Shown piece by piece: positions 27,301 to 42,300 of a DNA stretch of 64,000 nucleotides (positions within the stretch are counted from its first letter, which is position 1; the number at the start of each line of letters is the position of its first letter). Under the pieces are notes generated by a model. The model was not told where the DNA came from. It searched no databases and worked only from the letters and a program-made list of their open reading frames with translations. The stretch is from Progne subis subis (taxonomy: Eukaryota; Chordata; Aves; Passeriformes; Hirundinidae), in NCBI GenBank assembly GCA_022316685.1, contig JAKJHU010000039.1:1364001-1428000 (forward strand), read 5' to 3'. The position numbers and the translations under genes are program-made.

Positions 27301-30300
27301 TTTTAACAGTCTCTTTTATGCCTGGGAAGCTACAAATACTAACCTCCCTCACAAATACATCATCATTCACCTAGAATTTACAGTGAAAAGGTTTATTCTC
27401 ACCTTGCTGGTCAGGCCCTTGTGAATGTGAGTGACGTTATTGATGAGAAATAGGAGGGCAGTAAGGAAGGGGAAAGGTGACTTGGTGCCAGCCAGGCTCA
27501 GAGGAGGTTTGCCTCCAGTGCAACTCAGAGATGCAATGCTGCCAACAGATTCTGGTGCTGGGGAACAGGACAGAGGGTTGCACAAAGCTGAACATGGCCT
27601 GTGTGAACAAATAAAGAGAGAGGGGTCAAAAGCATTCATAGCACTGAGGCATTATCTTGTTGCTATTTATCTGAACTGTACCACACACTGCAGTAAAATG
27701 GAAGGCCTGAGAAGTGAAAGCAAAAAGCCAGTCTCGCAGCTGGTACACCAAGCACTACTGCCATATAAGCTAATGCCAGTGAGCTGTCAGGAACTCTTCA
27801 GTTAAATTGGTCATGATGAGCAGCAATACTGATGCAGTGACACATCTCTGATGTCAAACACTTGAAAGCGTTGGACCTTTGATTTAAAAAAAATACGCCG
27901 TTCCCTACATACATACGCACACCAGGCTAATAAGGCTGCCCACCCACTCAAGACATTTCAATAATAAACTTGTAGGAAAAAAACAAAAAGCCAGATTATA
28001 TCTAAAACTGACATTGCAAAAATGCTGCCCTTTATGCACTAATGAAATGCATATTTTGAAATTGTACTGAGAAAGGACATAGCTTTACTGTACATGAACA
28101 CGGCTGTGCAGACCACTCTTGGCGTGTGTCTTCTCTGCAGGTGAAACTACAAATTCCCACACCAGCAGTGCTTGCGGGACCCACAGTAGATACATCACAT
28201 CTGTATAGGTAAGACTACCACAAAGAAGAGTGACCACAAGCAAGCTGCTCAATGATAATGGGGTAATAGGGCAAACCCTGCCAAAGATCCATATCGTTAT
28301 GGCAGAAAACAAATTGCTCAAATGCATTGCTCTTTCCACCACTGGTATTACATGTAGGAGATGCATAAACATGTGGGGGCTCACAAAGTACTCTGAAATC
28401 CTGGACGTAAACTGCCCAGAGAGCTTAGACAAAACTGTAAAAATATTAGGGTTTTTACAGTCAGTGTTAAGAGCAGCGAAAATTCTTGTGGACGAGCTTT
28501 TATAGCCTGACCAAATCCACTGTCTTCAGATCACAAGGACAGGAAGAAAAAGGTCTAACAAGTGCTCTTGTGCTGGAAGCTTTGCTGCCAAGAGCTTCAG
28601 TTCTCAGTTTCAGTCATGAAAGAACATGGGCCAAACTGTTTGGTCACCATTCAAATACCACTTGAAAACAAAAATTTCAAGTGCCCTTTATATGAGATGT
28701 TCTCAGAGGTGGATGGATGCCTCTCTGACTGCAAGTCAGGCCTTTTAGATTCCCCACTCCAGAAGATTAATCACTAGCCTAGTAAGGAGGCTCCCTCTAC
28801 AGCAGAAAGATAGAATATCTGCACTGCTTAACTGTTGCAGAGCCAGAGCTTATGTTATCCAAATGTCTGGAAAAACACTTTGGTATCTGTTCTTGCGCTT
28901 CTCTGCAGGGGTTTTCAAAGCCCTAGTGAAGCTCTGCAGGAGCTTAAAGATGTGAATCTAGTTAAATTCTTCTATCAAAGCAGCACCACACAGAGCACAT
29001 GAACTCACACACTCACCTCAACCTGTAAGAAGGACTCAACTAATGCTACTTGTGCTATTTTATTTTTTTTTTTTTGACCAGTGAAACCAAAGAAGAATCA
29101 AGGCCAAGAGTGACTAAAATAATCTGAAATTGATATGAAAACCCCAGCTACATGGCAAAACAGAGATGCAGCAGCACCAGTAGAGAAGGAGGAGCTGGAA
29201 ACCTCTGCAGCCTGTCATGCCTTTTCTGTGAGGGGGGAAGAGGACAAAGCAGGGTGTAGACACAGCCCTACTGCACTCCAATTCCCATACCTAGGGCATA
29301 CTGTACAGGGAAAAGAGGAGAGAAGGGGGGAGAGCTGTCACACGGTACAGTATAGAAATGGGGCCCTCTCAACTTCTGACAACAGCCTCTTAGCAGTGGA
29401 GTGGTTTTACCTGAGCAAGTCCCACATGCTGTCTATGGCTGGCTGCCTGAGAAGGGGCTGCAGCATCTCCGACGTCAAACCCTCCAGTTCCTCTAAGCAG
29501 TCAACTGGATTGACTGATGGCTGTAGAAGACATGGAGAATGACAGGAAAAGAGAGTGAATAACCACAGCATCCAGTGATAGTAAAAAGACGGACTGATTT
29601 ATTTACTTCCTCTGTGTTTATTACCTTTTTGCCAGACCCCATCACCTACATAGCAGTACTGCTCTAGGTTAGAGCTGGCCTCGCTGCCCATAGTGTGGAA
29701 GCTGAGAGCTGGCACCTCAAGGTGTTCTCACACTCAAGTATTAAAGTGCATCCCAGAGACTGTTAATTGGTGGAAAGCAAGATATGGGATCCTTGGAATC
29801 AAGATTCCCTAAATAAAAACTTGGCTAGACCCCCCTCCCCCTTCCATATACATATTTCTATTTAAACTGAAGATGACACAAAGATGATCAGAACTACCTT
29901 GAGAAATCTGAGTGGCACCATGAAGAGTTTCCAAAAAAAACCAAAACAAAACAAATCAGCTGCATATAGTGTGAATGACCTACTCATCAAAGCATGACTG
30001 TGGATGAGCACTGCACAGTGGAGGAACTGCGGCTTTTAGAAAATCATCCAAATTCTTCTGACCCTAGTAAGCAATATTCCAGGTTGAAGGAACATGCTGG
30101 CAAATTTTAACACTTTTTATCTTCATTAGAATGCTGCTTCGGGATACAGAAATACTCATTTCCATTACATAAAATCTGATTTTCCCCCAGGTGAAATCCG
30201 CCTCCAGGTATCAGTAAAACCTTTGTGAAGATGTTAACCTTAGTTTTTAATAGTCTAACAAAAATATTCCAAGAAGGTCCCAGTATACACTAATCTAATT

Positions 30301-33300
30301 ACTACACAAGTTAATTTTTTTTGCACTAATCTATTCAAACATGCTATGTACAAATTTTTTTTTTAATCAGCTAACTACAGGATGACTGAACTTCTTTTTA
30401 AGTGGAAATTCAAAAACCCAGCACAACCGAAGGACTTAAAAAATTGTTTCCTCGGTCACTCTTCTGGAATATCTGTAAAAGTTAAAAAGGAGCATTAACC
30501 TCTTGGCTGTCCTGGTTCTCTAATGCTCAGGACATAATCACAGCTGTGAAAGGTATACCAACCTTTGGGGCCCCTGAAGACATCTTTGAGAGATACTGGC
30601 ACTTTCCACCCCAGCCATTACTAATAAACTCAGTTGCTTTTGGCAAGTTTCAGAGGAGTTGCACAAGTGTGAATAATTACAGCCACTAAATTACCCCCAC
30701 ACCTTCAACACAGCTCTCCCAAGTAGGAACTCAGACATGTCAGTTGGGCAGTAAAGAGGAAAATTGTATTCATCTTTAGAATACGAATCTTTAAGGTGCC
30801 ATAAAGCATAAGACATTACTCTCCAACTGACGTGTCACCTTCAGAAAACTCACTTTAAGAGATGATCACATACTACAACTGTGTGCTACAGAATTTGACC
30901 TTGGATGTCAGTGGGGCAACAAATAAATTTATCTTTATTATTTCCTATCCAAAGTTCACATGGCATGACCCTTAATGCTCCATCTTCCACCCAGATGATT
31001 GCAGTGCAGGTGTCCACATGTAAGCTCTCAGACCAAAGCAAATGCAAAAATGCATGACTTGATTTATCCCACTAGAAAAAACGACTGCCAAATAAAATTA
31101 TGTTGTATTTGCTTCATGCTTTGGAGATCTGTAGTAAATCAGAACAATCAGAGCACTACCACATACCTTGATTGAGACTCCGATTGCAAAGGATGAAAGG
31201 ACAAAAGAGGAAGACAGATATTTGGCACTGCTAACACATAGGGCTAGCAGACTTAAGTGACCCTGAAGATCATGCAGCCTAGATATGAGCTGTGGTAACA
31301 AAATCAGTGCTCAACTAGATGCCTTAATATCCATCTTTTTCAGTACTGGCTGTAAGTTCCAGAGGTAATACATAAGCTGATGCTGGTGAAATGAAAAGAC
31401 AACCTGTATTTTCAAACCTTACCTGTTGGCTGTAAGCACTGTAATAAACTCCCAAGAAGATAACACAAGTTGTGGTCAGAGGCTGGAGAGTTTGCCAAGT
31501 TTCTGTGTGGGATATCTGCTGAAGGATTTTTTTCAGACTTGTCTCAAGGAAGGGCTGTAAGCCTGATACTTGACTCCATGCTACTGGAGGAGGTGGAATT
31601 GGTTTGTTATCTTCTGAGTTGCTGCTGAAACACAATTGAAGAATGACACAGGACTGCAAATAAGTATCAAACAACTGTCTCTCTAAATCATCAATTTTAA
31701 TAGAAATATGTAGTCCAGAAAATTATATCCAACAGCATAACTAGGGGGAAAGTCTTTGCATAGTCCCATAACCCAGACCAAATAATTTAGGCAGAAAGGA
31801 TAAATGTAGAATGTACTTGAAAAAGCTGAAGTTTCTTCTCCTGCACTACTCTGCCCCTGAGCTATGCTCTAGCTTTACCAGAAATGCTATCTCATACTCA
31901 GCTTTAGTTAATGAGTTTCTTGGTTTCCATCAGAAAAAGTACCCGTGTCTGCAGCAAATCCTACTGCTTTGATGTCCATCAAAATCTAACCACCTCTTAA
32001 TCCTGGACTCATCTTGGCTTCTGCAGAGAAGTTCTTTCCTCCAAGCCTCAAGACGTTTACCTTCTTTACTCCCAAGGGAAGTCCAAAGCAGCATCCTAGC
32101 TCCTCTCTGGAGGGCATTTGGCTAACAGTGTCCTTTATGCCCCAGAGCTTAATGTAGATTTTGACTCCCGCCTCTGGCCATGCTAGCAGGCATACAGCTG
32201 TCAGACCAAACACTACTTCTGATCTTGCGTCAGAGGGAATACACCCCACCATGCAGGAGCTCACATGTGGGACATGAAACAACTGAAAATGACGGGTGAA
32301 TAAAAAGGTGACAGCCAGGTCTCCAAACCAAAGAAGGGGAAGATGGGACGCCAACAACTGAGATGCACAGAGTGGTGACTTAAGAGAGCCTACCTGCTCA
32401 ACTTGGCCTGCAGCTCTGCCGTGTATCCTGCTGTTTGTGTTACATGTGTCAGCAGAGTAACCACTGCTGCAGCTCGCTGCACAGACAACTCAACCACAGA
32501 GCTCTTCCCACTGAGCAACTCAGGCAGGGACTGCAGTATCCTCACCAGCACAGGGTAGAGATCACTGTAGTATGAATTACAGAATAGATACGGTTGGAAA
32601 GGATTTCTGGAGATCATTTGTACATCAATTCCCTGCTCAAAACAGGCCAGCAAGAACAAGATTGCACAGGGATATGTCCAGTCTGATTCTGAATACCTTC
32701 AAGAATGGAGAGTTCATTATCTTGTTGTGCAACAATGCTCCAGTGTTTGATCACCTTTACAGTAAAGTTAGTAAAGATTAGAGTAAAAACATTTCAGTGG
32801 AATTTCCTGTATTTCCATTTGTGCCCATTGGCTCTTCACTTTCCACTGGAAGAATCTGGCTTCTTTACACTCCCAAATAATTTATTTATAAAGATTGCTA
32901 AAATGTGATTATGAGAACCATCACCACCACCACAATAACAAAAATAAACTGACATGGAAAAAAGATGACAAAGGAAGATTACTGTTATTCCAATTTCATC
33001 TGAATGGGACCTAACTAATACTCTGCCTCCGAGCACTCTGATTATTTCTTGAAATAACTACTTAGATTTTATTCCTGCTGGGGAATACTTCTCAGATTCT
33101 CAGCCACACATGTAATTTCCTCAACATTCATATCCAAAGAACAAAAAATGCTGCTGTGGATGAGAATCTCCTTCCTGAAACTCAATACTGCCCTCCCTTT
33201 TACTCCACTTCAGAACTCCACAGCCATCTCTCTTCTTCCAATTCAATGCAATTACAGGAAGAAGATTTAATGCTTGAGGTAGGTCAGACCTACACCAGGT

Positions 33301-36300
33301 GCAGACCTTGGTGGTCAAGCACAAGGACTTGTCGTGACCTGGAAGTCGATGCCTCGTGCAGTTTGCCTGCACCAGTCTGCCCCACCCAGTGTGGTGACTG
33401 CTGCCCACAGGCTGCCCGCAGGTCAAGCAGATTCAGTCCTGGGTGCACTGCAAACTACGTGTTTTGTTGTCATACAAGCATGGATTATTCATCCCTTCAA
33501 GGGGAAAAGGATACAGCCCTAAAAAGCTGCAGTGGTCTCCCACTGTAAAGGAGAAACAACAAAATAGCAGTGTTTAAACACAGGAGCCAGAACAACCAGA
33601 AAAAGGCAATACACAGCATGAATACCCTTAGAAACCGAGTTCTACTGCAGGAGCCATGAGAAAGCGAGGTGAGGCACCCTGAAGGGAATAGAGACTGAGC
33701 CTGGAGAGCCCTCTCTTTGCCCCCTTGGAGCAGGATGTCCGCTGCCTGTAGCGCCCTGAGCCCACATCTCCAGCCGTGAGCTGTACCTGTAGAGGTCACA
33801 GGCCTGCCCGTAGCCGGCAGCCACGGCCCACAGCCGGAAGGCCTCGGTGCTCAGCCTCGTGGCCTCCTCCCACGGCAGAGGCAGATCCACAGGGTCTTCA
33901 GCGATAAAGCGACTTAACCGACTCTTCATTTCAAATCTGTTAAGCTGCAAAACAAACCGAGGAACAAGAAGAGGGTGAAGAACAAAAAGACAAAGGGATA
34001 AGGGGCATCAGCTGCATGCAGCGTTACCTCATTGCTCTGACATGCACAAAGAGCTGCAGATTTCAATTCAGCTCATTCTGAACTCTTCCTGCATTGCTCA
34101 AATCTGCTTTTGTTTTCTGCCATCTGAAGGAGCAGACTACAAAGAATCACTAAATGGTCAATGGCTATTAAGAGAGAAGTATTCCTGGAAGGGATGCCAC
34201 GCGATACCTAATCCATTCCTAACACAAACCAACTACACCTAAATAATTTCTGATGGAGGTGTGTCTGCCCCACACACAATCCTGTTTTGCACTCCCTCTG
34301 CAGCACTTAAGTGATTTTTTTTAAGTAGATATCATTATCCTTCTTTAAATAGTCATAAATGCAACTCTCTTAGTCCAGCTTACATATAAAGATATACTTC
34401 GTGAAAAAAGATGCCGAAAAAATACTGAACTGATGCTGACATTCTCCTGGGGAGGTCACGCTAGATGTGTTTCAGAAGTTCTACAATCTAAGTCTTTCTA
34501 TAATTCAGGGTTTATTTTATGCAAAGGGTACCTCCTGCCTATTACCTTCATAGGGTTATAGAATTCTGATGCCTTGGAAATGTTCTGAGGTTATTTTGGT
34601 ATTGAATTAAGCATAACATGACTCATTTGCAGTTCTCTAGAAATAATTTTTATCCTCCCCTTCATCTGGGTATTTTTACTTAACCATAAAAAAAGAGCTT
34701 CTCTTTCCTTCTCCCACACATACAAAAGCTTCTATGTGCTCTGTCTAAACAAATGAGGCAACAATGTCTTTTTCACAGCACAAGGACATATTATAGGTAA
34801 TTTAAATTTCAAATGCTTTAGAGTCATCTTGTAGGAAAATCAATGCACACCAGCAAGAAAGCAAAGGAGGTGATGAGTCAAAACTATAAATTCTGACACC
34901 TCTCCTACAGAACAGAGGACTAAGTCAAATTTACTTCCAGGATGAAAATGGAAGAACTTTGTTGTTAGCTAAAATAAATTCCTACACTGATGGTTTTGAT
35001 TTAGTTTTTTATTATCTTCCACTCCCACATTTAAGTGCATGTAACAGAACATGTGAGAGCGTAACAGTAGCAAAGCCTGAGTGTCAGGAACCTTCTAAGC
35101 AATTTTTGCATGCCTTGAAATACCTGGAGTACACAAAGCCTGAAGCAGAAAAATATCTGAATATTACTCTGTTATGTTTCTAGTACCACTTACAGTCTTT
35201 AAATATCCCACTATCCATCATTATTCTCTATATTTTACAGCACAGACTGGTGTTGTGTTGACAGTAGCAACTCCTGCAATTTGTTAGGTGCTGTTAACAA
35301 AAGTGAACCAAAAAGCCTAAGAAGTGCTCTTTGCACCTGTAATGGGTGCTGCTCTTGGTACATTTCATGCATTTATAGCACCAGCATGACAACCTATAAG
35401 AGGGAATGTAATTATCTCTGAAGTGGAAAACCTGTCCAGAAGTTAAGAGGAGTTGAAAACACTGAAGAATTATCACAGCATTATTAAGACAAATCAATGG
35501 CAGAAAAGTTCAACCAGGGTTGTAAAACACAAGGGTAGTGATTAAGTCTCTGATTTATACAGTCTTATGCTGCCTATCCCTGAAACATGGGAGTGTAGAG
35601 AGCATCACATATCAATGCATGCTCTAAACATCTGCTCCTGGTCAGTATCACCCTGCTAGACTCCGTGACTTTCACATGAGTGCACTACACAAACCATAAA
35701 AAAGCAGAGTAAAGCTTGAGACAGCTCATCTACCATTATGCAGGAGAAGCATCATTATTATGATGCTGTCAACAACTCCTTCGAAAACACACTAGTGCAC
35801 ATTCTTCACCCCAGTTTCTTCAGCTTCAGCTCCAGCTCACAGTCACCTCCAGTTAGTTTTCTTTATTTAGGAAGTAAGGCATAGAGAACAGAGGCCTTTG
35901 CAATCGGAAAAGCTCTTCCAGGAACCACTCACCAGCCTGGCTGTTGCGTTTCGGCCTCCAGATGCCAACACCCTGATGAACTTCATAGCACTGGCACAAG
36001 CAACTCCGTGGAGACTGGTAAGTAAAAAACCTGGTTCAGCCACTTTGGGATCCCACTGAGTAGGCAGAAATTCCCTGACAATGGTCTCAATCAATCGAGG
36101 ACAGTCAAGCAGCTGCAGAGAAATAGCAGGGAGCACAAATAACTGAAGGTATGCAGTCATGCAAACAAGCAGAAGACATGCAAAACAGACAAGTTTGTCT
36201 CATCTCCTTGCCATAATGCCACCTGGTCTTTCTTCCCTTTTGCCATCCTTTCTCTACCATTCCCAAGCTCTTTCCCAATGGGAGATTTACCTGGCTGCAC

Positions 36301-39300
36301 GCTTCAGAGGAGTGCCTTGCTATATGGGTGAGGATGTGCAGTATATCCAAGACTACTGTTGGAACAGGTCGCACCACCTCTAGGATGTACCTCAGCCGGT
36401 GCTGGATCCTTGTCTTCAAAAGTCCCTGAAAGGTGTTAAAAATAAAAATTAAAAAATATGTTAGGGTCTAAACAAGTGTTCTCTGTCCTTCAATTGCTGG
36501 AAGCCAAAAGATTAGATCTTCTTCACAGACTGTTTTAAATTTAGCAGTCATGAAACAAAGAAGTTTCTGTGTATTTGCAAGTATGCTGGCAAATGAGCAA
36601 GAGTTATCTGAAACAGAGCAGAAACTACTTTAGTTCTGTTCTGAATCTGACCACTGGAGAGGTCTGGATACTTATGTTTTCCAGAGTATAAAACTCTAAG
36701 TGACAGGGAAATAACCTTCCCTATAAAAGACTGTTAAAACCTACTGGTGGTGAAGAAGGTTCTTGTGGACCTTGAATAATTTTGGCTAGACACCACCTCC
36801 AGCAAATGCAGCGCTCCATCTGAGAGTACCTGTCATATCAGGAAAGTTGGCAGAAACAGAGAACAGACAAATTCTTATTCTGCAGTAAGAAAAGAGATGC
36901 GTAGGGATGATATGACTTCTTTTTATAATCAGTGGCAGTGCCAGGAAACAAATCATCAGTTTACGTAACAGTGTGATGCATTCCTGGTTCCGAGAAAAGG
37001 CAAATCCTCAATACCTGAATTCCTATTACTGATACTTTTAAAAATTTGCAGCCAAGCAAGCTGTAGCTCTTGGCCTGAGCAAGTTCAGCAGCTAGTTTAA
37101 ATACCCCTTTTCCAACTGTGTGGAACAACTGGGTAACAGACAATAAGCAAGTGTGAAATGGAACTGCACTGCAATGGGAGCAGAGGGGAATTTCATCACA
37201 AATACCTTCTGAGTTCAGGCCACTCAGAACAAGCTGAATTACACTGAACCATGACACAGTTTACAGAATCACAAACTGATCTCCTGACTATTGACCACTC
37301 TTTTCTATGTTTTTTAAACAGCGCCACACACCTAGCAGAACACATCTGAAATCCTGAAGCCTCTAAACAAGACCAAATGCCCAAGTACAGTAATTCATTC
37401 ACCCAATGATGTTTTTAGACCAAGTGCTGTTTAAATACAAGCTCAAGGATTAAGTGATATAATCATAGGTTTTAATGATTGCAGCGGGCAAGACGAGTGC
37501 ATTGGCTCCACCAGGACTGAGTTTGAGATAAAGTTTGCTATTTTTAGATCTCGCATCAAAAATACAGGATTAGGTTTAAAATGTGGGAGGAATTCCTTCT
37601 GAATGCTGTAAAAATCTTAATCTGAGAAATGCAAACTTGACATTTGGGGAAATGGTAGCTAGCCACCTTACGTCAAATAAAAAAAAAAGACTATCACTGT
37701 ACAAATCTACTAGTTCTGAATTATCTAGCTGTAATATTCTTGTTTAACTTCTAAAAAATGCATATAGACATTTTAATAATGGTTGAAACCTTTTCATTTT
37801 TAATTCAAGTAAGTGAACCTGAAAGTCAAGTCTGTATGCAGTCTTTGAGGAAGTCTTATAAGGTCATCAGTGTGTTTGTTGTTGAGGAAGTTAAGAGTAT
37901 ATTAATGATACTGAAATCACACAAGTCAAGTCTCAACATTTTTAGAGACCAATAAAATTATCCTTCTGGTAATAAATGACAGAAACACTACAACCATCAG
38001 CCAGGAAAGAGTTCTAATTCTTGTTCAGAATGTTCTTGTCCAGCACGCACAGAATGGTGGATGTTTCAACAGCACACACAGCACTGTGATGAGCCTATTT
38101 TCCTAAAAAGATTCTGCGTCTAACTCTGTAATTACCTTTACAACATCATATCGGGCCACATCTGGGTCTGGCTTGTTTTCATCCTTTACTTTTTTATCTT
38201 GAGATTTCTCTGTTCCATTTAATTCTTCCTCTTCCTCCTCTTCTTCCTCCTCGTTGTTAGGGACAAAGGGGAATACAGCCATCCCTTGGTACCATGAGAA
38301 AGTCCAATCAAGATATTTCTATAAGGGGTGTTAAAGCATATAGAATAAAATTCTCATAAAGAAAGAGACACAGATAAAAACTTTTTGGGGATGCTTTTAA
38401 ATATGGAATGCTTTATTGATTCCTCTATAATCCCAGGAAAACATGAAGACAATAAAAGCTATTCTAAATACACACAAGTAGAATTCAATGCTTTTTCAGG
38501 GAAATTATTTTGCCCTGACACACACAGAGATTTGGAAAAAACATTAAAAAGAATTACTGTGATGTGAATTAAATGTACTACACAGCTAACAGAAATTTGG
38601 TTTAACTGGAAAAAAAATAGGACTATAAACAAACAAATAAATAAATAAAACAACCACCGAGGCTCTAGGCACTAAACAGAAAATTGGTATTTATTGGCTT
38701 CCTATTTTTGGAGCTGTGTGGAACTTAGGTCACAAGTAACACAAAAAGATCATGCAAAAATTGATATGATAAAATAAGGACTGCTTGATCTATTTGTTCA
38801 TGTTTGCTTCACTTTTTTTTGAACATCCCTCAGCTTAAGCAAATAGAAAAAACCTCATTTTTGTTCACAGCTGATGACAAGGTAAGGTACTCTCAAGTTC
38901 TAGGCTAATAGTCCAAGTAGGGTAATAGTTTCTATTCTTCAGAGAGGGGATTGCTCCCATAACAGACCTACTTCCCCTAAAATGCTTCAGAATATGAAAG
39001 ACAGCCAAATCAAATGCTTGCACTGTCTAATAACTGCTAAAATTTTCCATTTCCTGCACCCACAATCAGAAACAAACATCACATTAGTCAGAAAAGTAGT
39101 GACAGACTTCACTTGCCAAGTACCAAGGAAGCACAAGCTACTATAATATTTTTATTATTATAAAAAAATCCCAATGCAATATGAACTAAAGATGCTGAGT
39201 GAATGGCATGGTCAGAAGAGGCCTGACTTGAGCAGATGAAGACATGAGTCCATCTGGAATACAGAGGTTGGGACTATAGTCTTCCTTCCACCAAGAGGAG

Positions 39301-42300
39301 GAAAAGCATTATGACGAGGTAGCTGGGTCATCAAAGAAAACAAAAAGAAAGTTGCTTCCTTCCCATAACCATTGAAGGATGAACAAAACCTTCAAACAGC
39401 ATGATTTTTATGTGTGTTGATCTTCTGTGCTTATAGTGAAGATAAATCCTATTTGCCTTGCAAATCCTGGACCAGAAGGCCAGGCTTCCAACCCTGTCCC
39501 TTTCTCAGAAACCTTTCGAAATCCAGCAACACGAGACTCTAGGAAGGACTCCTTGGGTTAGAAAATATACTGACACAGCATTCACTGTGCTGCTTCTGGC
39601 AGGAAGAATCAGCAATCCCCACTTACACAAGATGTCACACCATGAGCTTGGATCTGAAAAATCTGTGGAGAAAGCTATCTACTCCTTCATTTCTCTTGCC
39701 TCCCACTAGGGATAGCTCTACAGGCCTGGTAGAAGTAGCAGGGGACTTCTATCCCATCTCTTCTATCACCAGCCTCTTTGCAGTCAAACAGAAAAACAGC
39801 TCTCAAGGAAGGAATTTGTAACACAGTCTACAGCATGCTCTGCCTATAACAGGCTGCTTCTGTCCAATCAGGAATACATCTTAATCTGGCTGCTCTAGGC
39901 TGCCTAGTAGCCCTGAAAAGCCAAAAGTAGTCAAAACCTTCTAACAGGCAAAAAAGCATCAATGAAAAAATATACACATGAACACGCAAAATTAGGTATG
40001 AAAACACATGGGAACAGCAGAAAATGGACAATGAGAGAAAAAGAAAACAGCATTATTATGAGGCATAAGAGAAAGTATGGAGAATATTTAATCTGTTAAG
40101 AAGCAGAAAAACTATGAAATAAGAAAACAACATATGAGGACATATTAAAAAGATAAATTCTACATATACATTAGCAGTGGCCTGATCTAGATTGCAAAGT
40201 TATCAAAAGAAGAAGAAACTCAGCAACATGCACTGAATTTAATCATAGGGCAGAGCTAATTCAAACAGGAGGAAAAAAAGATACCTGAATCTCTCAAACT
40301 GGGATAACACACTCCATTGTCTGTCTCAAAGCACAGCAATGACATTCTATTCACCATTAAGCTAACACATCCGGGGAACCTTTGTTCAAGCTACTTACCA
40401 TGTCTTCTCATTCTGATCCCTGTAAGCAGCTCAAAACAAAATCAAACCCAGGCTCTGAACGATTATCTTACCTCATCATCAAGTGACACCAGCAGAGCCC
40501 GGAGAGCACCAACAGATGCTGCCATGACATTTTCCACTGTATCATCCAGCGAGAAGCGCAGCAAGAAGAGAAAGCCAGCATCAAGCAGCAGACGCAGAAC
40601 GCTGCCCTTCAATGAGGAAGCAAACTCTCCAGCCTTGGCCTGGAAAGTGCCAGACAGAGCCAGGGTTAAGGCTGTCTCATCTCAGCTAGATACATCTCTG
40701 AGCTGTCACATCTCAACATTCTGCATCTTTGCCTCGTTCCACTTCTACTGTATAGCTGCTAAACTGTGTGGAAGTTATTCTTCCTTTATTTTATCCTCCA
40801 TTCTTTCTGCAGAAGAACACATCTATAATTCCTTAGGGCATGAAAGCCTTCTTTCTAAAGTCTCCACTCATCTTTTGACTTCATCCCGTTCTGTCCCATC
40901 ACCCTTCTTAAAACCACCATGTTACTTCTTCTCTGTTCCAGTGCCATTAGGGGGAATGTTAGCACTTCCTCCAAAAGTTAGGTGGAAATGTGCACAGAAG
41001 TATTCATTCTGCTTTCTCCTCTTGGCACATTGCTCTTTGAGTAGGCTCAGCTCTTTCTCACCTCCTACAGAAAACGTACATCATGAAACTGGCTCAGACA
41101 ACAGGAGTGAAAGGGTCAATGCCAAGAATAGGTTTGTCACAAAAGTAACATTAAAAAAAATCAACTTGCATCCAAATTAACAAGAGAACTGAAACTGCAC
41201 CACTGCCGCTGAACAGCACTTGAAACAACCTGTTGGAAGAACAATGCTCTGGAACCATCCAGAGAAACCTGCATCTCAGTTTGTTATATCCCAACACTTA
41301 GCTTATCTAACAGTAAGGATCCTCAGTGAAAGAGAAGGCCCTTTTGGTGACTTTGCTCATCTTCACTGAACAGCAAAAAACAAACAACTAGTACCAGAGA
41401 ATCTGGGCCTGATCCACCAGAAACTTGAATTGCGGGGAGAAATTCCTTAAAGTGACTTACCCTTTGAACAATACGACCTAAGACCTGTAGAGCCAGTGTC
41501 CTCTGTTGTGTAACTTGGCTGCGAGACAGATGAAAGAGCTCTTGCAGAGAATAACCAGCTCTCTAAATGGCAGGGGGAAACAAAACAAAGAAACCAAAAA
41601 ACACCCTCAGCTACAGCTAAAAACAGTCCCCTTAAAATAAGATTACCTGTAACATACTGCATTACAGAAGATAAATCGCACGCCAACGATGTTTGCCACT
41701 TTGTGGCAATGGCAGAAGAGATTCTAATCTTAAGATGTCACAGGAGAAAATTGAACTTCTTAAGCAAAGGAAGTATGTGCACCTTTTTCCAACACCACAG
41801 AACTTTAATAGCATTAAAGAGAAAAACCATCAACAATTTTCTGGAAGTAATGCAGTTCATGCATGCAGACAAAATTTGTCCTCAGGAGTTTGTTTCTAAA
41901 GAAAAATTACTGCACTTTTTAAAGGGCTTTTTTGTCACTAAAAAGCTTGACACAAAAGGAATCCACTAAATCAAACACAGAAAACTGAAATGTGTGTACC
42001 TTTTCTATTATATTACAACCACCTACCTCTGCCTCTTCTCCGTGGTGGTGCAAGCCTAGATGTGTTGGCAAATCAGCATCTGCGGGAATCAATTCTCCTT
42101 TTAAATTGAATCGAGCTTGCATTCCCTGCAGCAAAAGGGCGGAGGGAGAAAACTATTATTTCTATTGCTGTCCATTCAGTTAATCTCTTAAAATAACACT
42201 TTTTACATCACCTGCTGGAAGACAACAGTTTAAAAACTCCTCAGGTCTCTACTTCTTAAAAAAAAAAAAAACCAAACAAAACAAAAAAAAAACCACCCAC

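Noticed and set aside
27431..27805. 124-codon plus-strand frame
   Set aside because: It is antisense to RPAP1 exon 19, whose minus-strand translation is clearly conserved.
33156..33548. 130-codon plus-strand frame in an RPAP1 intron
   Set aside because: No recognisable similarity, opposite-strand frames overlap it, and no supporting splice sites or regulatory sequence were seen.
40317..41180. 287-codon plus-strand open frame
   Set aside because: It runs antisense through RPAP1 exon 11 and its flanking introns. It is low-complexity rich in Ser, has no domain I recognise, and is best explained as a chance frame opposite a coding exon.
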